From Ampullaceana balthica (Eukaryota > Mollusca > Gastropoda > Lymnaeidae), in contig CALYLW010000060.1 in the NCBI GenBank assembly GCA_944989445.1, positions 128,459-192,458 on the forward strand: a stretch of DNA of 64,000 nt, read 5' to 3'. Within the stretch, counting starts at the first letter, position 1, and every line of letters starts with the position of its first letter. The position numbers and the translations under genes are program-made. The notes under the pieces were generated by a model, which saw nothing but the letters and a program-made list of their open reading frames with translations, was not told where the DNA came from and ran no database searches. This document shows positions 31,544 to 43,817 of the stretch, piece after piece.

Positions 31544-32066
31544 TTAGTTATTTCCTCTCGGGCCGAAGACGGCACATATGGCAGAAGTCATGGATTTCCA
31601 TTTACGACGATCCGTCCCCAATTGTATTAGGTCTTGATTATTTCTTAGAACCATGGTTGAGCTTTCTCTTTTGATTGTTCTACGCAGGGTTTCCTTTGGT
31701 GTTCCTTTTTTTTCTTTTGCCTTTTGGTGTCCATATGAAGGCCTGACGGGGGAGTCTTCTCTCGTCCATACGAAGAACATGACCGATATAATTCCAACGT
31801 ATTCTCCTAATAAAAGTTGACACATATTCTTGGTTGGTTTCTTCTCTTATTCTTTCATTTGATTTAAAATCACTCCATTTTATATTCAAAATCTTTCGGA
31901 GGAATTTGTTTTCGAAGGCAACTAATTTCTTTTCGATAGCTTGAGTGGATTTCCAGCTTTCACATCCATATGTTAGTACAGGGATTACGCAAGAGTTGAA
32001 TAGCCTCAGTTTTATATGTTTGCTAAGTGTTTTTGATCTCCAAATATTGTTAAGTTTGATAGAAGG
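31544..32066 (-). pseudogene. LINE ORF2 C-terminal remnant, RTE-like
   Basis: On the minus strand the frame reads KLNNIWRSKTLSKHIKL, RLFNSCVIPVLTYGCESW, KSTQAIEKKLVAFENKFLRK, IRRIRWNYIGHVLRMDERR and LPRQAFIWTPKGKRKK. After a frame slip in a T-rich run near 31710 it continues KGTPKETLRRTIKRES. LTYG(C/A)E(S/T)W, WxGHVLRM and WxPxGKRxxG(T/R)PKxTWRR are hallmarks of the region after the reverse transcriptase thumb in RTE-like and related LINEs. The endonuclease, RT core and 5' end are missing. Clade placement is tentative; LINE identity is firm. Confidence 0.85.
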
Positions 32067-34225
32067 ACATCTATATATTTGAACATAGAAGTACAGCTCT
32101 CAAAACAACCATCAATACGTATTAGGTTAGAAAACGTAGCTCTGACTGTGTGAATAAATAATTTTTGAAGTGATTTAAACCTTTTCTGTTGTATTGGATT
32201 TTCCCGATAGCCCATTTATCACTGTGTCTGAAGACAAAGCCGTGACTTGAATCAAATATTCTTTGATTTTGTTGTTTGTTTTATTCAGAAAAGGCGAATT
32301 TTCGAGTCCAGCAAAACTAAACATCCATTAAAAAAAATTGTTTCAGGATATCAACTTTTTGAGTATTCCAAGAGGACTTTTATATTTTCTGAACAGAAAT
32401 GTATCAAATACTTGTGTCTTGTAAGAGAGCAATTATGGAGATCTGCTTTTCACAAACTCTATCTTTTACTTGTTAATTAAATCCTTAGGGAAAAAAAAAC
32501 CCATTAAAAAAAAAGACAATCTGGGAGGCCATTGAACAAAATACAAAAGAGAAAATAACCTCAGCCATGATAGCGCGCGTCAAGTTCACGTGCTGATCTA
32601 AAGTAACCAACCCAATGTTTGTCGTTAACGCCTGCTCGAATTAGAAGGCCATTGCTTCCGTATTATTATTTGGTTGTTTGGTACAGTCTCGCCCGCCCCC
32701 ACCCTCTCCATTCACGGTTAGGTTACATTGAACCAACAACCTCGTCCCACGGGCCGTTAAACGTTAACAGTTTTCCAAAGACCAGTTCAGTCATCTTTTA
32801 TTTCGGGACTTATTTCCTCGGAGACCAAACGTTGTTTTCCTTTCAAGTTGATGTTGTTTTTAGGTCCCCGAGTGAAGCAAAGCAATGACGACACGATTGT
32901 CGCTAGCATCTGTCATGCTTTGGGTGGAGGGGGTGGTGGTCATGAACACTACACAAGTTTTCTCAAACAACCTTCGAGTGAACAAAAGAATCGCACAGAT
33001 TAAAGTAATATTCAAATTATCAAATGCAAACGTTGTTCCCCGGGGCGATTGAAGTTTTGTGCGCGCCCCCACCCTCACTCCCACCCATTGCGTTCTTTGA
33101 GGAAGCCTCTAAATAGACATAATCCTTGAAACAGCCGTCAGGTGTACAGCGAAATGCTGTTCTTGCTTATCCGTACGTGTTATTCATCTGTTGTAATCCG
33201 GTTGTTGTCAAGGGTCAAGGTTAGCTGCACTCAGTTTAGTTGGGTCTGTCAACAGGTATGCCAGAGTGTGTGTTTGTGTGTGGGGGGGGGGAGGGGGATT
33301 ACTTCTGTTTTCTGAAGTCATGGCGACCTCTTCCATAATTTCTTCAAGGTGGTCAGAACTTTTGGGATACATTATTTCAGTGGTCACCGCCTCTACCATT
33401 ACCCACATTTATGGACCCTGACATGAAATGTCTCAGATTGGCCCATCTGTCAAATGGTTGTCTGTTAACGCTCACCCGTAAATGCCCCACCCAGATCCTC
33501 TCAAGAGAACCTTATCTTATAAAATTCATCAGGGAAAATTTCGCTTATCTACTTCTAATTTTCGAATCCCCTCTTATATACCTTTAAAACAACAACTGAT
33601 CAGTAAGATTGAATTTGAAACTTTCCACCTTTCTTATATTTTTCACAATAACATTCACGCTAAAATGTTTTGTTATAGTGTTCAATGTTCTTTTTTTCTT
33701 AGAGCCCTAAGTGCAATCCCCTAATCTTTTTTCGACAATAATTCTATTTTCTCTAGTGGTCCTCGTTCCCCATGTCGTAACCTAGTTTTTCTCAAATGGC
33801 TTGAACTTTCATCTCCCAGACCTCAAGACGGAACAGGCGCATGACACAAGTGGTTCCTTTGTTAACTCAGGTTATATTTAATAATTTTTTGTTTTGTTTT
33901 ATGCTCTTCCAAAACCTCGTTAAGTTCGTATTTTACTATTATGCTCTTTATTTAATTTTCAAAGTCAGTTATAAACTAAAATGCGCAGGTACATACCTAT
34001 TCCCAAATGTTAGGTTATATAATGAAATTGAACATTCAAAAATTAAGCTCGTGAACAACTGCAATGTTTGGACTATTATCATCTGTTTAAAAGTTAGGGC
34101 AATCTAGAAATATAGAAAGTGTGTTGCTGTTTTGTCAAACCAACGGATTTTGAAAACAAACTCTAATAGCTAAAAAAATTACGTCATCGCATCCTAAAGA
34201 AAGTGAATTGCGTAATAAGAAAAAC
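32067..34225. other. Unassigned DNA
   Basis: Mixed composition with a GT/polyG tract near 33265-33298. Short open frames have no recognisable domains. No terminal repeats or arrays recognised. Confidence 0.4.
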
Positions 34226-34700
34226 CCGTAAAAACCAAGTTTTTGACTATAAATCCTTTATGTACGAGAAGTAACTAAAAGAATGTTCATTATAATACGC
34301 AGCGCCAGACCATCCAGAAATACAAAATTGCAGTTGTGTCGTAAAACATGTTTAATATAATGCGCACCGATCAGGAATATGTTTATAAAAAGAGCTGTCA
34401 ATAAAATACGCACCTTATTGCGCGACAGAAAGGTTGTTCAATATAATACGCACCGCGACGCTCTATCTCAAAAAATAGCATGATACATAGGAATAAATAA
34501 AATAATCTAAAAAATCAATAATTTAATTACGGTACATGCGATCGATCTGAAATTTTGATACATTGTTTTTATCATCGGTACAAAACTGCCTGCAAAATTT
34601 CAGCTCGCTATCTTGCGAGCAAGTGGGTTAAAAATCGATCAAAAGTTTTGGCGACAAGGTCGGTCGGCCGCAGACACCACGAGTTAATATAAAGGATTTA
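34226..34700 (-). mobile_element. ~500-bp rolling-circle-like repeat, single copy
   Basis: On the minus strand it runs from AAATCCTTTATATTAACTCG (ending at 34700) to ATAAAGGATTTATAGTCAAA and the terminal hairpin near 34226-34245. The 21-bp minisatellite begins immediately beside its 5' end. Confidence 0.87.
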
Positions 34701-34701
34701 A

Positions 34702-35015
34702 AAAAGAAAGAGAATAGAGTAGTAAAGAAAAGGAATGTGTAGAAAAGAAAGGGAATTGTGTATTGAAGAAAGGGAATTGTGTAGTAAAGAAAGTAAATTG
34801 GGTAGTAAAGAAAGGAAATTGTGTAGTAAAATAAAGGAGCGTGTAGAAAAGAAAGGGAATTGTGTAGTAAAGAAAAGGAATGTGTAGAAAAGAAAGGGAA
34901 TTGTATAGTAAAGAAAGGGAATTGTGTAGTAAAGAAAGAAAATTGTGTAGTAAAGAAAGGAAATTGTGTAGTAAAGAAAGGACATTGTGAAATAAAGAAA
35001 GGTAATTGTTTAGTC
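34702..35015. repeat. 21-bp A/G-rich minisatellite, about 15 copies
   Basis: Units read GTAGTAAAGAAAGGAAATTG plus T, with shorter variants (AGAAAAGGAATGTGT). The minus strand shows repeated FFTTQFP-like frames as an artefact. Confidence 0.85.
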
Positions 35016-35440
35016 ACATCTACAATTTAATGCAAATTGTTATTGACCCCCCCCCCACGGGTCATAAGTACGTACTTTGGGTGTGGTCATATCGACACGG
35101 CTTGAGTTCTTTCTGTAGTTTCAAGAATGTTTCACTAAACCCCAAACCTTACCCCCAGCTTTGATGAAATAGAATAGGGCATAGATCACTGTTTTAGCCA
35201 CAGTTTGGAAATCGTATAATGTCTTTCTAAAGTTTTGTGTGACATCAACACCAGAGTGTGTTTTTTTGCGATGTTACAAGAAAAAATCTTACGGTTATTG
35301 GGCAATTAACACCAATTAAAATGGAAGTAGATGGCATTTATCATGTTAAAAAAATCTTGATTTGAGGCAGACGAAGGCACACAACCAACTTGTTAGTCGC
35401 AATCTGAAGGAATAAAATGTTCCTCAAAGCAACATAGCTT
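35016..35440. other. Unassigned DNA
   Basis: PolyC run near 35047; otherwise nothing recognised. Confidence 0.4.
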
Positions 35441-35444
35441 CCTA

Positions 35445-35504
35445 ATGATTCCCTAGTAACTCTAGCAAGATTGGAGAGATTGCCACTGACTCTTTTGTTC
35501 TAGC
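35445..35504. repeat. Left part of a ~39-bp repeat split by the hAT element
   Basis: CTAGCAAGATTGGAGAGATTG here continues beyond the hAT element as the array at 39888-40150. GTTCTAGC at 35497-35504 is the left target duplication. Confidence 0.75.
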
Positions 35505-35999
35505 CAGGCCTGGATTAACCTATAGGCAAACAAGGCACGTGCCTTGGGCACCAAGTGTTTGGGGGGCACCACAAGTCCTCAAGAAAAAATTGTATATTGT
35601 TCATAATCGACTAGACGTTAGCAAATCGCAAGTGTAAAATTAAATCACACAGGGGCGGATTAAATGAAAGGCTGATTGGGATAAAGCCAAGGGCCCCAAA
35701 TGATTTAAGACTACTTTAAGCGAAACCAAACTTATTAAATTGTATAATAAAGTGACTGGACAGGGCCCCAGGAAGAATTACAGCCAGTGGCCCCGTGCAA
35801 TCGTAATCCAACCTTGACATCGCTTTTAAAGGGACAAATTAAACATTTGGATTTTTACAAAATTTAATTTTCTAGGGTTGCTGGAGTTGGTCAGTCAATT
35901 TGATCCATTTTAGCATCACACATTGCGAAATAAGAAAATTCTGGAAAAGGAAATCCTTATGTATCCCAAACTATATGTGCAAAACAGATTAAAATTATG

Positions 36000-38900
36000 T
36001 CCCCAAAAGTCCATCAAGTAATTATAGATGAAGTCAAGGCTTCCGGTTATTTCAGCTTGTCAATACCCCATATTTCACTTATAGATCAGTTAAGCGTTGC
36101 TCTTCGATATCTAGTAGATGGAGAGCCCATTGGGTGCTTTTTTTACTTTCTTGGAGCTGCAAAGTCACACCGGTGAAGGTATGGCTAAGCTAGAGTTGCA
36201 GTACTTACGTGAAGTTTGCAATATTGATTTTTCGAAATGCAGAGGTCAGTCCCGGATAACGCAGCTACATGTAATATGTCTTGGTATTACAAAGGCATGC
36301 AGAACAAACTTCTAGAGAAAAATTAGTTTTATATCTACATACCCTGTGCTACCCATTCACTAAATCTGGTAGGCAGAATCGCCGTTGACTCTTGTTTAGA
36401 GGCAGTAAACTTCTTCCATACAGTGCAACTGATCGATACTTTTTTCTCAGCTTCAACCAACAGATGGAAGATTCTGAAAGGATGCTTTGTGGATTGAATG
36501 CTGGTAAACTCTCTTGCCGATACCAGATGGGACGCACATGCTGTTGGAACTAAAGTTATTCTAAAGTCTCATCCTCAGATTATAGAAGCGTTAGAATGTT
36601 TACATTAAGAACTGTCACAGAAGGGGGACACCAGAAGAGAAGCAGACAAAAATTGCAAAGAAGATACAAGAATTAGAATTTGCTCTCACGCTTGTCTTTT
36701 GGGAAGAAGGTTTCATTTTCACAGATTCAGTCAAGCTCTACAAAATGAGCACGTGAACTTGAAAACGTGTGCTGATTTGTATTCTTCACTAGCAGATCAC
36801 TTGCATGAAAGACGGTGGTCATTGATGGTGATGCCCCTGAGGTATCTCTGAAAGCCAGACTCAAATTTCGTATATTTACTTTTAACGCCATTATTGACAA
36901 ACTTGAGACAGAGATAGGTAGATGACGATAGGTATATAATGATGTAGCAATAAGATTTTCTTGTCTGGTCGATGTACCACAAACATCCCTGTGTTATTTA
37001 GGACTATAAATGCTTATCCTGAAGATCTGAAGAAAAATTTATATACTGAACTACAAAAGTTACACTCATATATTCGCCACAAGTTTCGTGCATCAAAATC
37101 TGAAAACAACACGTTGAGTCATGCAGAATTATACAAAATAATAGAGACAACATCCAGTGTGCTTTTCCAATGTAGAAATGGACTTGCCCATTTTTTAACA
37201 TTAATGTTTACGAACGTTTTAACAGAGCACTCTTTTTAAATCCTTTATATTAACTCGTGGTGTCTGCGGCCGCCTGCCCTTGCGGCCGCCCGCCCTTGCT
37301 TGTCGCCAAAACTTTTTATCGATTTTAACCCACTTGCTCGTAAGCTAGCGAGCTGAAATTTTGCAGGCAGTTTCGTACCGATAAAAAAAACAACAAAGTA
37401 TCAAAATTTCAGATCGATCGCATGTACCGTAATTAAATTATTGATTTTTTTATATTATTTTATTTATTCCTATGTATCATGCTATTTTTTGAGATAGAGC
37501 GTCGCGGTGCAAATCATATTGAACAACCTTTCTGTTGCGCAATAAGGTGTGTATTTTATTGGCAACTCTTTTCATAAACATATTCCTGATCGGTGCGCAT
37601 TATATTAAACATGTTTTACGACGCAACTGAAATTTTGTATTTCTGGATGGTCTTGCGCTGCGTATTATAATGAACATTCTTTTAGTTACGTCTCGTAAAT
37701 AAAGGATTTATAGTGAAAAACTTGTTTTTTTACGTTTTAAAAAAAAATTAAATCCTTTATATTAACTCGTGGTGTCTGCTTGCGCCCTTGATTGCTTGCT
37801 TGCTTGTCGCCAAAACTTTTGATCGATTTTTAACCCACTTTGCTCGTAAGATAGCGAGCTGAAATTTTGCAGGCAGTTTCGTACCGATAATAAAAACAAT
37901 GTATCAAAATTTCAGATCGATCGCATGTACCGTAATTAAATTATTGATTTTTTAGATTATGTTATTTATTCCCTATGTATCATGCTATTTTTTGAGATAG
38001 AGAGTCGCGGTGCGTATTATATTGAACAACCTTTCTGTCGCGCAATAAGGTGCGTATTTTATTGACAACTACTTTTTATAAACATATTCCTGATCGGTGC
38101 GCATTATATTAAACATGTTTTACGACACAACTGCAATTTTGTATTATTGATTTTTGGATGGTCTTGCGCTGCGTATTATAATAAACATTCTCTAAGTTAC
38201 TTCTCGTAAATAAAGGATTTATAGTAAAAAACTTGGATTTTTTACGTTATTTTTTTTTATTAAATCCTTTATATTAACTCGTGGTGTCTGCGGCCGCCCG
38301 CCCTTGCTAGCTTGCTTGTCGTCAAAACCTTTGATCAATTTTAACCCACTTGCTCGTAAGCTAGCGAGCGGAAATTTTGCAGGAAGTTTCGTACTAATAA
38401 TAAAAACAATGTATCAAAATTTCAGATCAATCGCATGTACCGTAATTAAATTATTGATTTTTTAGTTTATTTTATTTATTCCAATGTATCATGCTATTTT
38501 TTGAGATAGAGTGTCGCGGTGCGTATTATATTGAACAACCTTTCTGTCGCGCAATAATGTGCGTATTTTATTGACAGACTCTTTTTATAAACATATTCCT
38601 GATCGGCGCGCATTATATTAAACATGTTGAACAAAACTCCTGCAATTATGTATTTATGGATGGTCTGGCGCTGCGTATTATAATGAACATTCTTTTAGTT
38701 ACGTCTCGTGCATAAAGGATTTATAGTGAAAAACTTGGTTTTGTACGTTATTTTTTAATTAAATCCTTTATATTAACTCGTGGTGTCTGCACCCGCCCTT
38801 GCTTGCTTGCTTGTCGCCCAAACTTTGGATCGATTTTATCCCACTTGCTCCTAAGCTAGTGAGCTGAAATTTTGCAGGCATTTTTGTACCGACAATAAAA

Positions 38901-39388
38901 ACAATGTATCAAAATTTTTGATCGATCGCATGTACCGTAATTGAAATATTGATTTTTTAGATTATTTTATTTATTCCTATGTATCATGGTTTTTTTTAGA
39001 TAGAGTGTCGCGGTGCGCATTATATTGAACAATCTTTCTGTAGCGCAATAAGGTGCGTATTTTATTGACAACACTTTTTATAAACATATTCCTGATCGGT
39101 GCGCATTATATTAAACATGTTTTACGACACAACTGCAATTTTGTATTTTTGGATGGTCTTGCGCTGCGTATTATAATGAACATTCTTTTAGTTACTTCTC
39201 GTACATAAAGGATTTATAGTCAAAAACCTGTTTTTTTACGGGTTTTTTAAATTCTCAGTTAAAACGTACAAAAATTCCAAGTAGATCGATAATGAAATAA
39301 GAAAGGCTTGATTCCTTATCTTTGCTGATGATTGAGACAAACATTTTGCGCAAAATTAACTTTGATGATGTACTTTTCCAGATGTAAA
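36000..39388 (+). pseudogene. hAT transposase pseudogene split by a tandem repeat array
   Basis: From about 36003 the pieces read in order as follows. VHQVIIDEVKASGYFSLS and DQLSVALRYLVDGEPIG come first. Then a frame change to FFTFLELQSHTGEGMAKLEL, and DFSKCRGQS. Next, YIPCATHSLNLVGRIAVDSC, FFSASTNRWKILKGC and LADTRWDAHA. Near 37017 come YPEDLKKNLYTEL and FLTLMFTNVLTEHSF. Translation stops there in the inserted array. After 39252 it resumes in phase with SQLKRTKIPSRSIMK, ERLDSLSLLMIETNILR and KINFDDVLFQM. CxxHSLNL, TRWxAR, the HSF-S-LK dimerisation motif and ERL-SL are typical of ZMYM-type hAT transposases. The first catalytic motif has changed (PDIS-like to PHIS). Stops and frameshifts are many. 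Confidence 0.85.
37237..39252 (+). mobile_element. Head-to-tail tetramer of the ~500-bp rolling-circle-like repeat
   Basis: Four units begin with AAATCCTTTATATTAACTCG near 37238, 37750, 38263 and 38760; each ends with ATAAAGGATTTATAGT and, in most, a small hairpin (AAAAAC-TTG-GTTTTT). The subterminal inverted repeat TAAATCCTTTAT / ATAAAGGATTTA, the 3' hairpin, the tandem arrangement and the lack of target duplication resemble Helentron/HINE elements. The insert lies exactly between the TTT codon of ...HSF and the TCT of SQLK, in phase, with nothing duplicated beyond Ts. The total of 2016 bp equals four units of 504. Units differ from each other by many substitutions. No coding capacity. The rolling-circle assignment is an inference. 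Confidence 0.75.
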
Positions 39389-39571
39389 TCTAGAATAAAG
39401 AACTTTAAATTGTAAATGTTTGCTTTCTCTGACTTTCTCATCTATTAAAAAATTACATTATGTTTTGTCTATTAGGCCTCTTATTACAAATTTAATTAAA
39501 TATTAATTTTAATACAGAAATATATATCGTAGGTTTTATTTGAGTGATACTACTACAAACATATGTATTAA

Positions 39572-39751
39572 CAGCGGCGTCACTAGGGTAGGTGTCATCC
39601 AGTTCGGTAGGTCATGGTGTCACCCCCTCACAACTTACCCCATAGACCTCCTCCGAGTATGCCAATGCCAAATAACGAGGCATACATAATTTTACCCTTT
39701 GGTGGCACTCGGTGCAGTCCGCACCTCCCGCAATCCACTGTGACGCCCCTG
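39572..39751 (+). mobile_element. hAT-like MITE, GGCGTCACTAG family (copy 3)
   Basis: It starts CAGCGGCGTCACTAGGG and ends CTGTGACGCCCCTG. The flanks TGTATTAA (39564-39571) and TGTGTTAA (39752-39759) match at 7 of 8. It lies inside the 4.4-kb hAT. Confidence 0.88.
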
Positions 39752-39887
39752 TGTGTTAACAACTGTTTTGTTTGTTAGTTGGTTTGCTTAATATTGAACA
39801 TACCAGCGGCCAGTAGGGGATCGGGGCAGAAGGGGGAACCCATGTGGGTTTGTGCCTCAGGCACCAAGATGGCTTAATCCGGCCCTG

Positions 39888-40150
39888 GTTCTAGCAAGAT
39901 TGGAGAGATTGCCCCTGAATCTTACGTTCTAACAAGTTTAGAGAGATAGCCACTGTGGCTTATGTTATATCAAAGTTTAGAGAGATAGCCACTGTGGCTT
40001 ATGTTATATCAAAGTTTAGAGAGATAGCCACTGTGGCTCATGTTCTATCAAGTTTAGAGAGATAGCCACTGTGGCTTATGTTCTATCAAGTTTAGAGAGA
40101 TAGCAACTGTGGCTTATGTTCTATCAAAGTTTGGAGATTGCCAATGACAC
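39888..40150. repeat. 38-39-bp minisatellite, about 6 copies
   Basis: Units contain AGTTTAGAGAGATAGCCACT and GTGGCTTATGTT(C/A)TATCAA at about 39-bp spacing. It continues the tract at 35445-35504, so the hAT landed within it. Confidence 0.85.
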
Positions 40151-40714
40151 TTGTAATCTAGAAATAATGAATAGATTCTGATCGGTCTATTTGCAGAAGT
40201 TCTGAAAATAAATCCTGGATTGAATTTAAACCTATAATTGACAATTATTAATTAAAAGGAAGAAAAGTAATGTTGCAGGTATTATGTAAGGAAAACTTGC
40301 CATGTCATTATCTCTATATGGATATAGAGAAAATCTACAAATAATATTTAAAGAGAAGTCCTGATCATTTTACAATATATGTAACCAAAATTGTATCTGC
40401 GAGAGATCGGCATAAATCATTTAGGTGAGAACAAATTGAATACACGGTTCATGAATCTATTGTTTAAACAAGTAATAAAAACTTGAATGAGTATTTAAAC
40501 GCAATTTCCAACAAAGAATTTCAGATTTTTTTATTCAAGGTAAATCATTCTAATTGCATTAAAAGTCATTTGAAATCAGTAATTCTGAAAGTAAACAAAA
40601 TATGACATCATATCCTCTCACGCTACATCACACCAAGAATGTGTCAATATTATGCGCACAGCGCACCAATCTAATATTAGTATTCAAAAAGCTGGAAAAC
40701 CCCATCAACTATCA
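40151..40714. other. Unassigned AT-rich DNA
   Basis: 40558-40605 (containing AATTCTGAAAGTAAACAAA) recurs in direct orientation at 47630-47677, just outside the hAT end at 47617. Otherwise nothing recognised. Confidence 0.45.
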
Positions 40715-40722
40715 GTCTAGAT

Positions 40723-40810
40723 CAGTGCTTCTCAAACTTTTTAGTATAGTGGACCCGCAGGAGTTTTTCCATTGCACCAGGTACTGGTACACTATTTTCC
40801 CTGCACAGAC
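40723..40810 (+). mobile_element. Left terminus of a CAGTGCTTCTCAAA-family hAT
   Basis: CAGTGCTTCTCAAACTTTTT, then GCAGGAGTTTTTCCATTGCA and CACTATTTTCCCTGCA. It is preceded by GTCTAGAT. The complementary end at 47530-47617 is followed by TTCTAGAT. The two could bound one 6.9-kb element, or be two solo ends at similar targets. Confidence 0.7.
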
Positions 40811-40814
40811 GTGG

Positions 40815-41830
40815 TAACGACATGAGCCCCCACATGGCCTAAAGCCTTAAAACATTTGGAATGAATTCGGTTAGTTATACGTCATCTAACAATTTTGAAA
40901 AGAATATTCACGCTCTTTTACTGGTCTTGATTGTCGTGGGCGGTAACTACTTTACTTCACCCAACTTTGTTCTTCATCGTCAACGACTGGAACTATGAAT
41001 TGTTTTCTAAAAATGTTGCTTGAAAAATAAAATGTGTCAAATGTTTGGGCTCATTTTTATCAATGATAAAAAAATGATTTTAATAATTATTGATTGTCTC
41101 TATGATTATGAGAGTAAGAAAGTCAATTTTAATTATGTTGATTTTTTTTTCTACGTTCAAGTTACCAATCCTATGAAACATTAGACATCGAAAAATAACA
41201 TAAAATAGATTTTTTTATTTTACTTAGTGTAAAAAGATAGGTATGTAAAATCATTACATTTCATTGTCATTGTATCCCTAAATTTAGGGATCGAAGTCAA
41301 GTGGCGTGGCACTTACATATATAGCTTGCAGGTCTCATGGTCCACTGGTTATAAAGCAAGTTATAATAGTTAAAGACACATATAGATGAACCATAATATA
41401 TTAATTTCATTGTTACTCTAAGTATAAATAAATGCAATATTTAAAATATATTTGCAACATGTATATATTTTTTTTGTAAACTTAATTTTAAGTTACTAAA
41501 AATAATTTTCTTTTAGTAACACAAGTAAATAATAATATGTCTCACTGTATTGTAAATTAAAGTTCAACAGTTTAAAAGAAATAAAAAATACTTATCTTGT
41601 CATCTACATTATCTTAGGACCAACGCAATTGATAAAATATAATTGTACCGGTGATTTGTGGTGCAGCGATTACGGGAAATTAAATTGTAATGCACATCAG
41701 ATATTGCAAAAAAAATATTTGAAGATAAAGTGTTCTTTCTCACTGACAAAATATTGTAAAATGTAACTATTTGCACACCCATAAAGTTGAAAATATAATT
41801 GCATTATTTATGTTTATAAGTAGATGGGTA
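40815..41830. other. Unassigned AT-rich DNA
   Basis: No transposase motif, array or gene recognised. Confidence 0.4.
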
Positions 41831-41835
41831 ACGTA

Positions 41836-43473
41836 CAAACAAGGTATGAGTGAGCCTGACAAGACGTCACAAACAAGGTATGAGTGAGCTTGACAAAACG
41901 TCAAGAACAATGTATGGGTGAGCTTGACAAGACGTCACAAACAAGGTATGAGTGAGCTTGACAAGACGTCACAAACAAGGTATGAGTGAGCCTGACAAGA
42001 CGTCACAAACAAGGTATGAGTGAGCTTGACAAGACGTCACAAACAAGGTATGAGTGAGCTTGACAAGATGTCACAAACAAGGTATGGGTGAGCTTGACAA
42101 GACGTCACAAACAAGGGATGAGTGAGCTTGACAAGACGTCACAAACAAGGTAAGAGTGAGCTTGACAAGATGTCACAAACAAGGTATGAGTGAGCTTGAC
42201 AAGACGTCACAAACAAGGTATGAGTGAGCTTGACAAGACGTCACAAACAAGGTATGAGTGAGCTTGACAAGACGTCACAAACAAGGTATGAGTGAGCTTG
42301 ACAAGACGTCACAAACAAGGTATGAGTGAGCTTGACAAGACGTCACAAACAAGGTATGAGTGAGCCTGACAAGACGTCACAAACAAGGTATGAGTGAGCT
42401 TGACAAGACGTAACAAACAAGGTATGAGTGAGCTTGACAAGACGTCACAAACAAGGTATGAGTGAGCTTGACAAGACGTCACAAACAAGGTATGGGTGAG
42501 CTTGACAAGACGTCACAAACAAGGGATGAGTGAGCTTGACAAGACGTCACAAACAAGGTAAGAGTGAGCTTGACAAGATGTCACAAACAAGGTATGAGTG
42601 AGCTTGACAAGACGTCACAAACAAGGTATGAGTGAGCTTGACAAGACGTCACAAACAAGGTATGAGTGAGCTTGACAAGACGTCACAAACAAGGTATGAG
42701 TGAGCTTGACAAGACGTCACAAACAAGGTATGAGTGAGCTTGACAAGACGTCACAAACAAGGTATGAGTGAGCCTGACAAGACGTCACAAACAAGGTATG
42801 AGTGAGCTTGACAAGACGTCACAAACAAGGTATGAGTGAGCTTGACAAGACGTAACAAACAAGGTATGAGTGAGCTTGACAAGACGTCAAAAACAAGGTA
42901 TGAGTGATCTTGACAAGACTTCACAAACAAGGTATGAGTGAGCTTGACAAGACGTCACAAACAAGGTATGAGTGAGCTTGACAAGACGTCAAAAACAAGG
43001 TATGAGTGAGCTTGACAAGACGTCACAAACAAGGTATGAGTGAGTCTGACAAGACGTCACAAACAAGGTATGAGTGAGCTTGACAAGACGTCACAAACAA
43101 GGTATGAGTGAGCTTGACAAGACGTCACAAACAAGGTATGAGTGAGCTTGACAAGACGTCACAAACAAGATATGAGTGAGCTTGACAAGACGTCACAAAC
43201 AAGGTATGAGTGAGTCTGACAAGACGTCACAAACAAGATATGAGTGAGCTTGACAAGACGTCACAAACAAGGTATGAGTGAGCTTGACAAGACGTCACAA
43301 ACAAGGTATGAGTGAGCTTGACAAGACGTCACAAACAAGGTATGAGTGAGCTTGACAAGACGTCAAAAACAAGGTATGAGTGAGCTTGACAAGACGTCAC
43401 AAACAAGGTATGAGTGAGTCTGACAAGACGTCACAAACAAGGTATGAGTGAGCTTGACAAGACGTCAAAAACA
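41836..43473. repeat. 34-bp minisatellite, about 48 copies, with 12-unit higher-order repeat
   Basis: The unit is GTATGAGTGAGCTTGACAAG plus ACGTCACAAACAAG. A run of variants (TATGGGTGAGC, then AGGGATGAG, then GGTAAGAGTGAG with GATGTCAC) appears near 42083 and again near 42491, exactly 408 bp (12 units) later. The GAGCCTGAC variant repeats with the same offset (42365, 42773). The GTAACAAAC variant is offset by 442 bp, meaning one extra unit was gained. Confidence 0.95.
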
Positions 43474-43810
43474 TCGAACGTTTCGGCAAAGAGTCTTCTT
43501 CAACAAACAAAAAGTACGAAAACAACTAAAACGAATATAAAGAAATTAAAAATTATCTGCGGTGAAATCCACAGCCAAAGAGAAAAATTGCTCACTCATG
43601 CCCTGTTTGCATGCTATCCATCTACTTATCTACAAGCTTGATTGCAGTGTCACCCACATTTTGTTAGCTATTACTTATGTATATTTGGAAACAAATTATG
43701 TCATCCAACAATTTTAAAAAGAATAATCTAAAGCCTTGATTGCTGGTTGTTCATTTACGATCGTCTTCAATTCGTATTAAAATATGTTGAGAACATTCGA
43801 TAGAACATCG
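43474..43810. other. Unassigned DNA with a Penelope-like motif
   Basis: Just after the array, 43478-43501 on the minus strand reads GAAGAAGACTCTTTGCCGAA plus ACG, resembling the GAAGGC...GCCGAAACG segment of the Penelope 3' ends. It is too short to call an element. Confidence 0.3.
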
Positions 43811-43817
43811 CTGCAAC

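Larger units (their letters stand above)
35505..39887 (+). mobile_element. 4.4-kb ZMYM-type hAT with perfect 8-bp target duplication
   Basis: The left end CAGGCCTGGATTAACC and the inverted right end (CAGGGCCGGATTAAGCC) are terminal repeats; both ends carry the GGCACCAAG motif. GTTCTAGC is duplicated exactly at 35497-35504 and 39888-39895. The element holds a broken plus-strand transposase, four tandem copies of the ~500-bp repeat (37237-39252) and a MITE (39572-39751). Without these guests it is near 2.2 kb. Confidence 0.9.

Noticed and set aside
33208..33408. A short acidic minus-strand frame (HLEEIMEEVAMTSEN) that could be an exon
   Set aside because: It runs into a polyC/CA tract and lacks defensible splice sites.
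41836..43473. Regular repeats that could be mistaken for a CRISPR array
   Set aside because: The units are contiguous without unique spacers, no cas-like gene is present, and the DNA is eukaryotic. The same reasoning applies to the other minisatellites.
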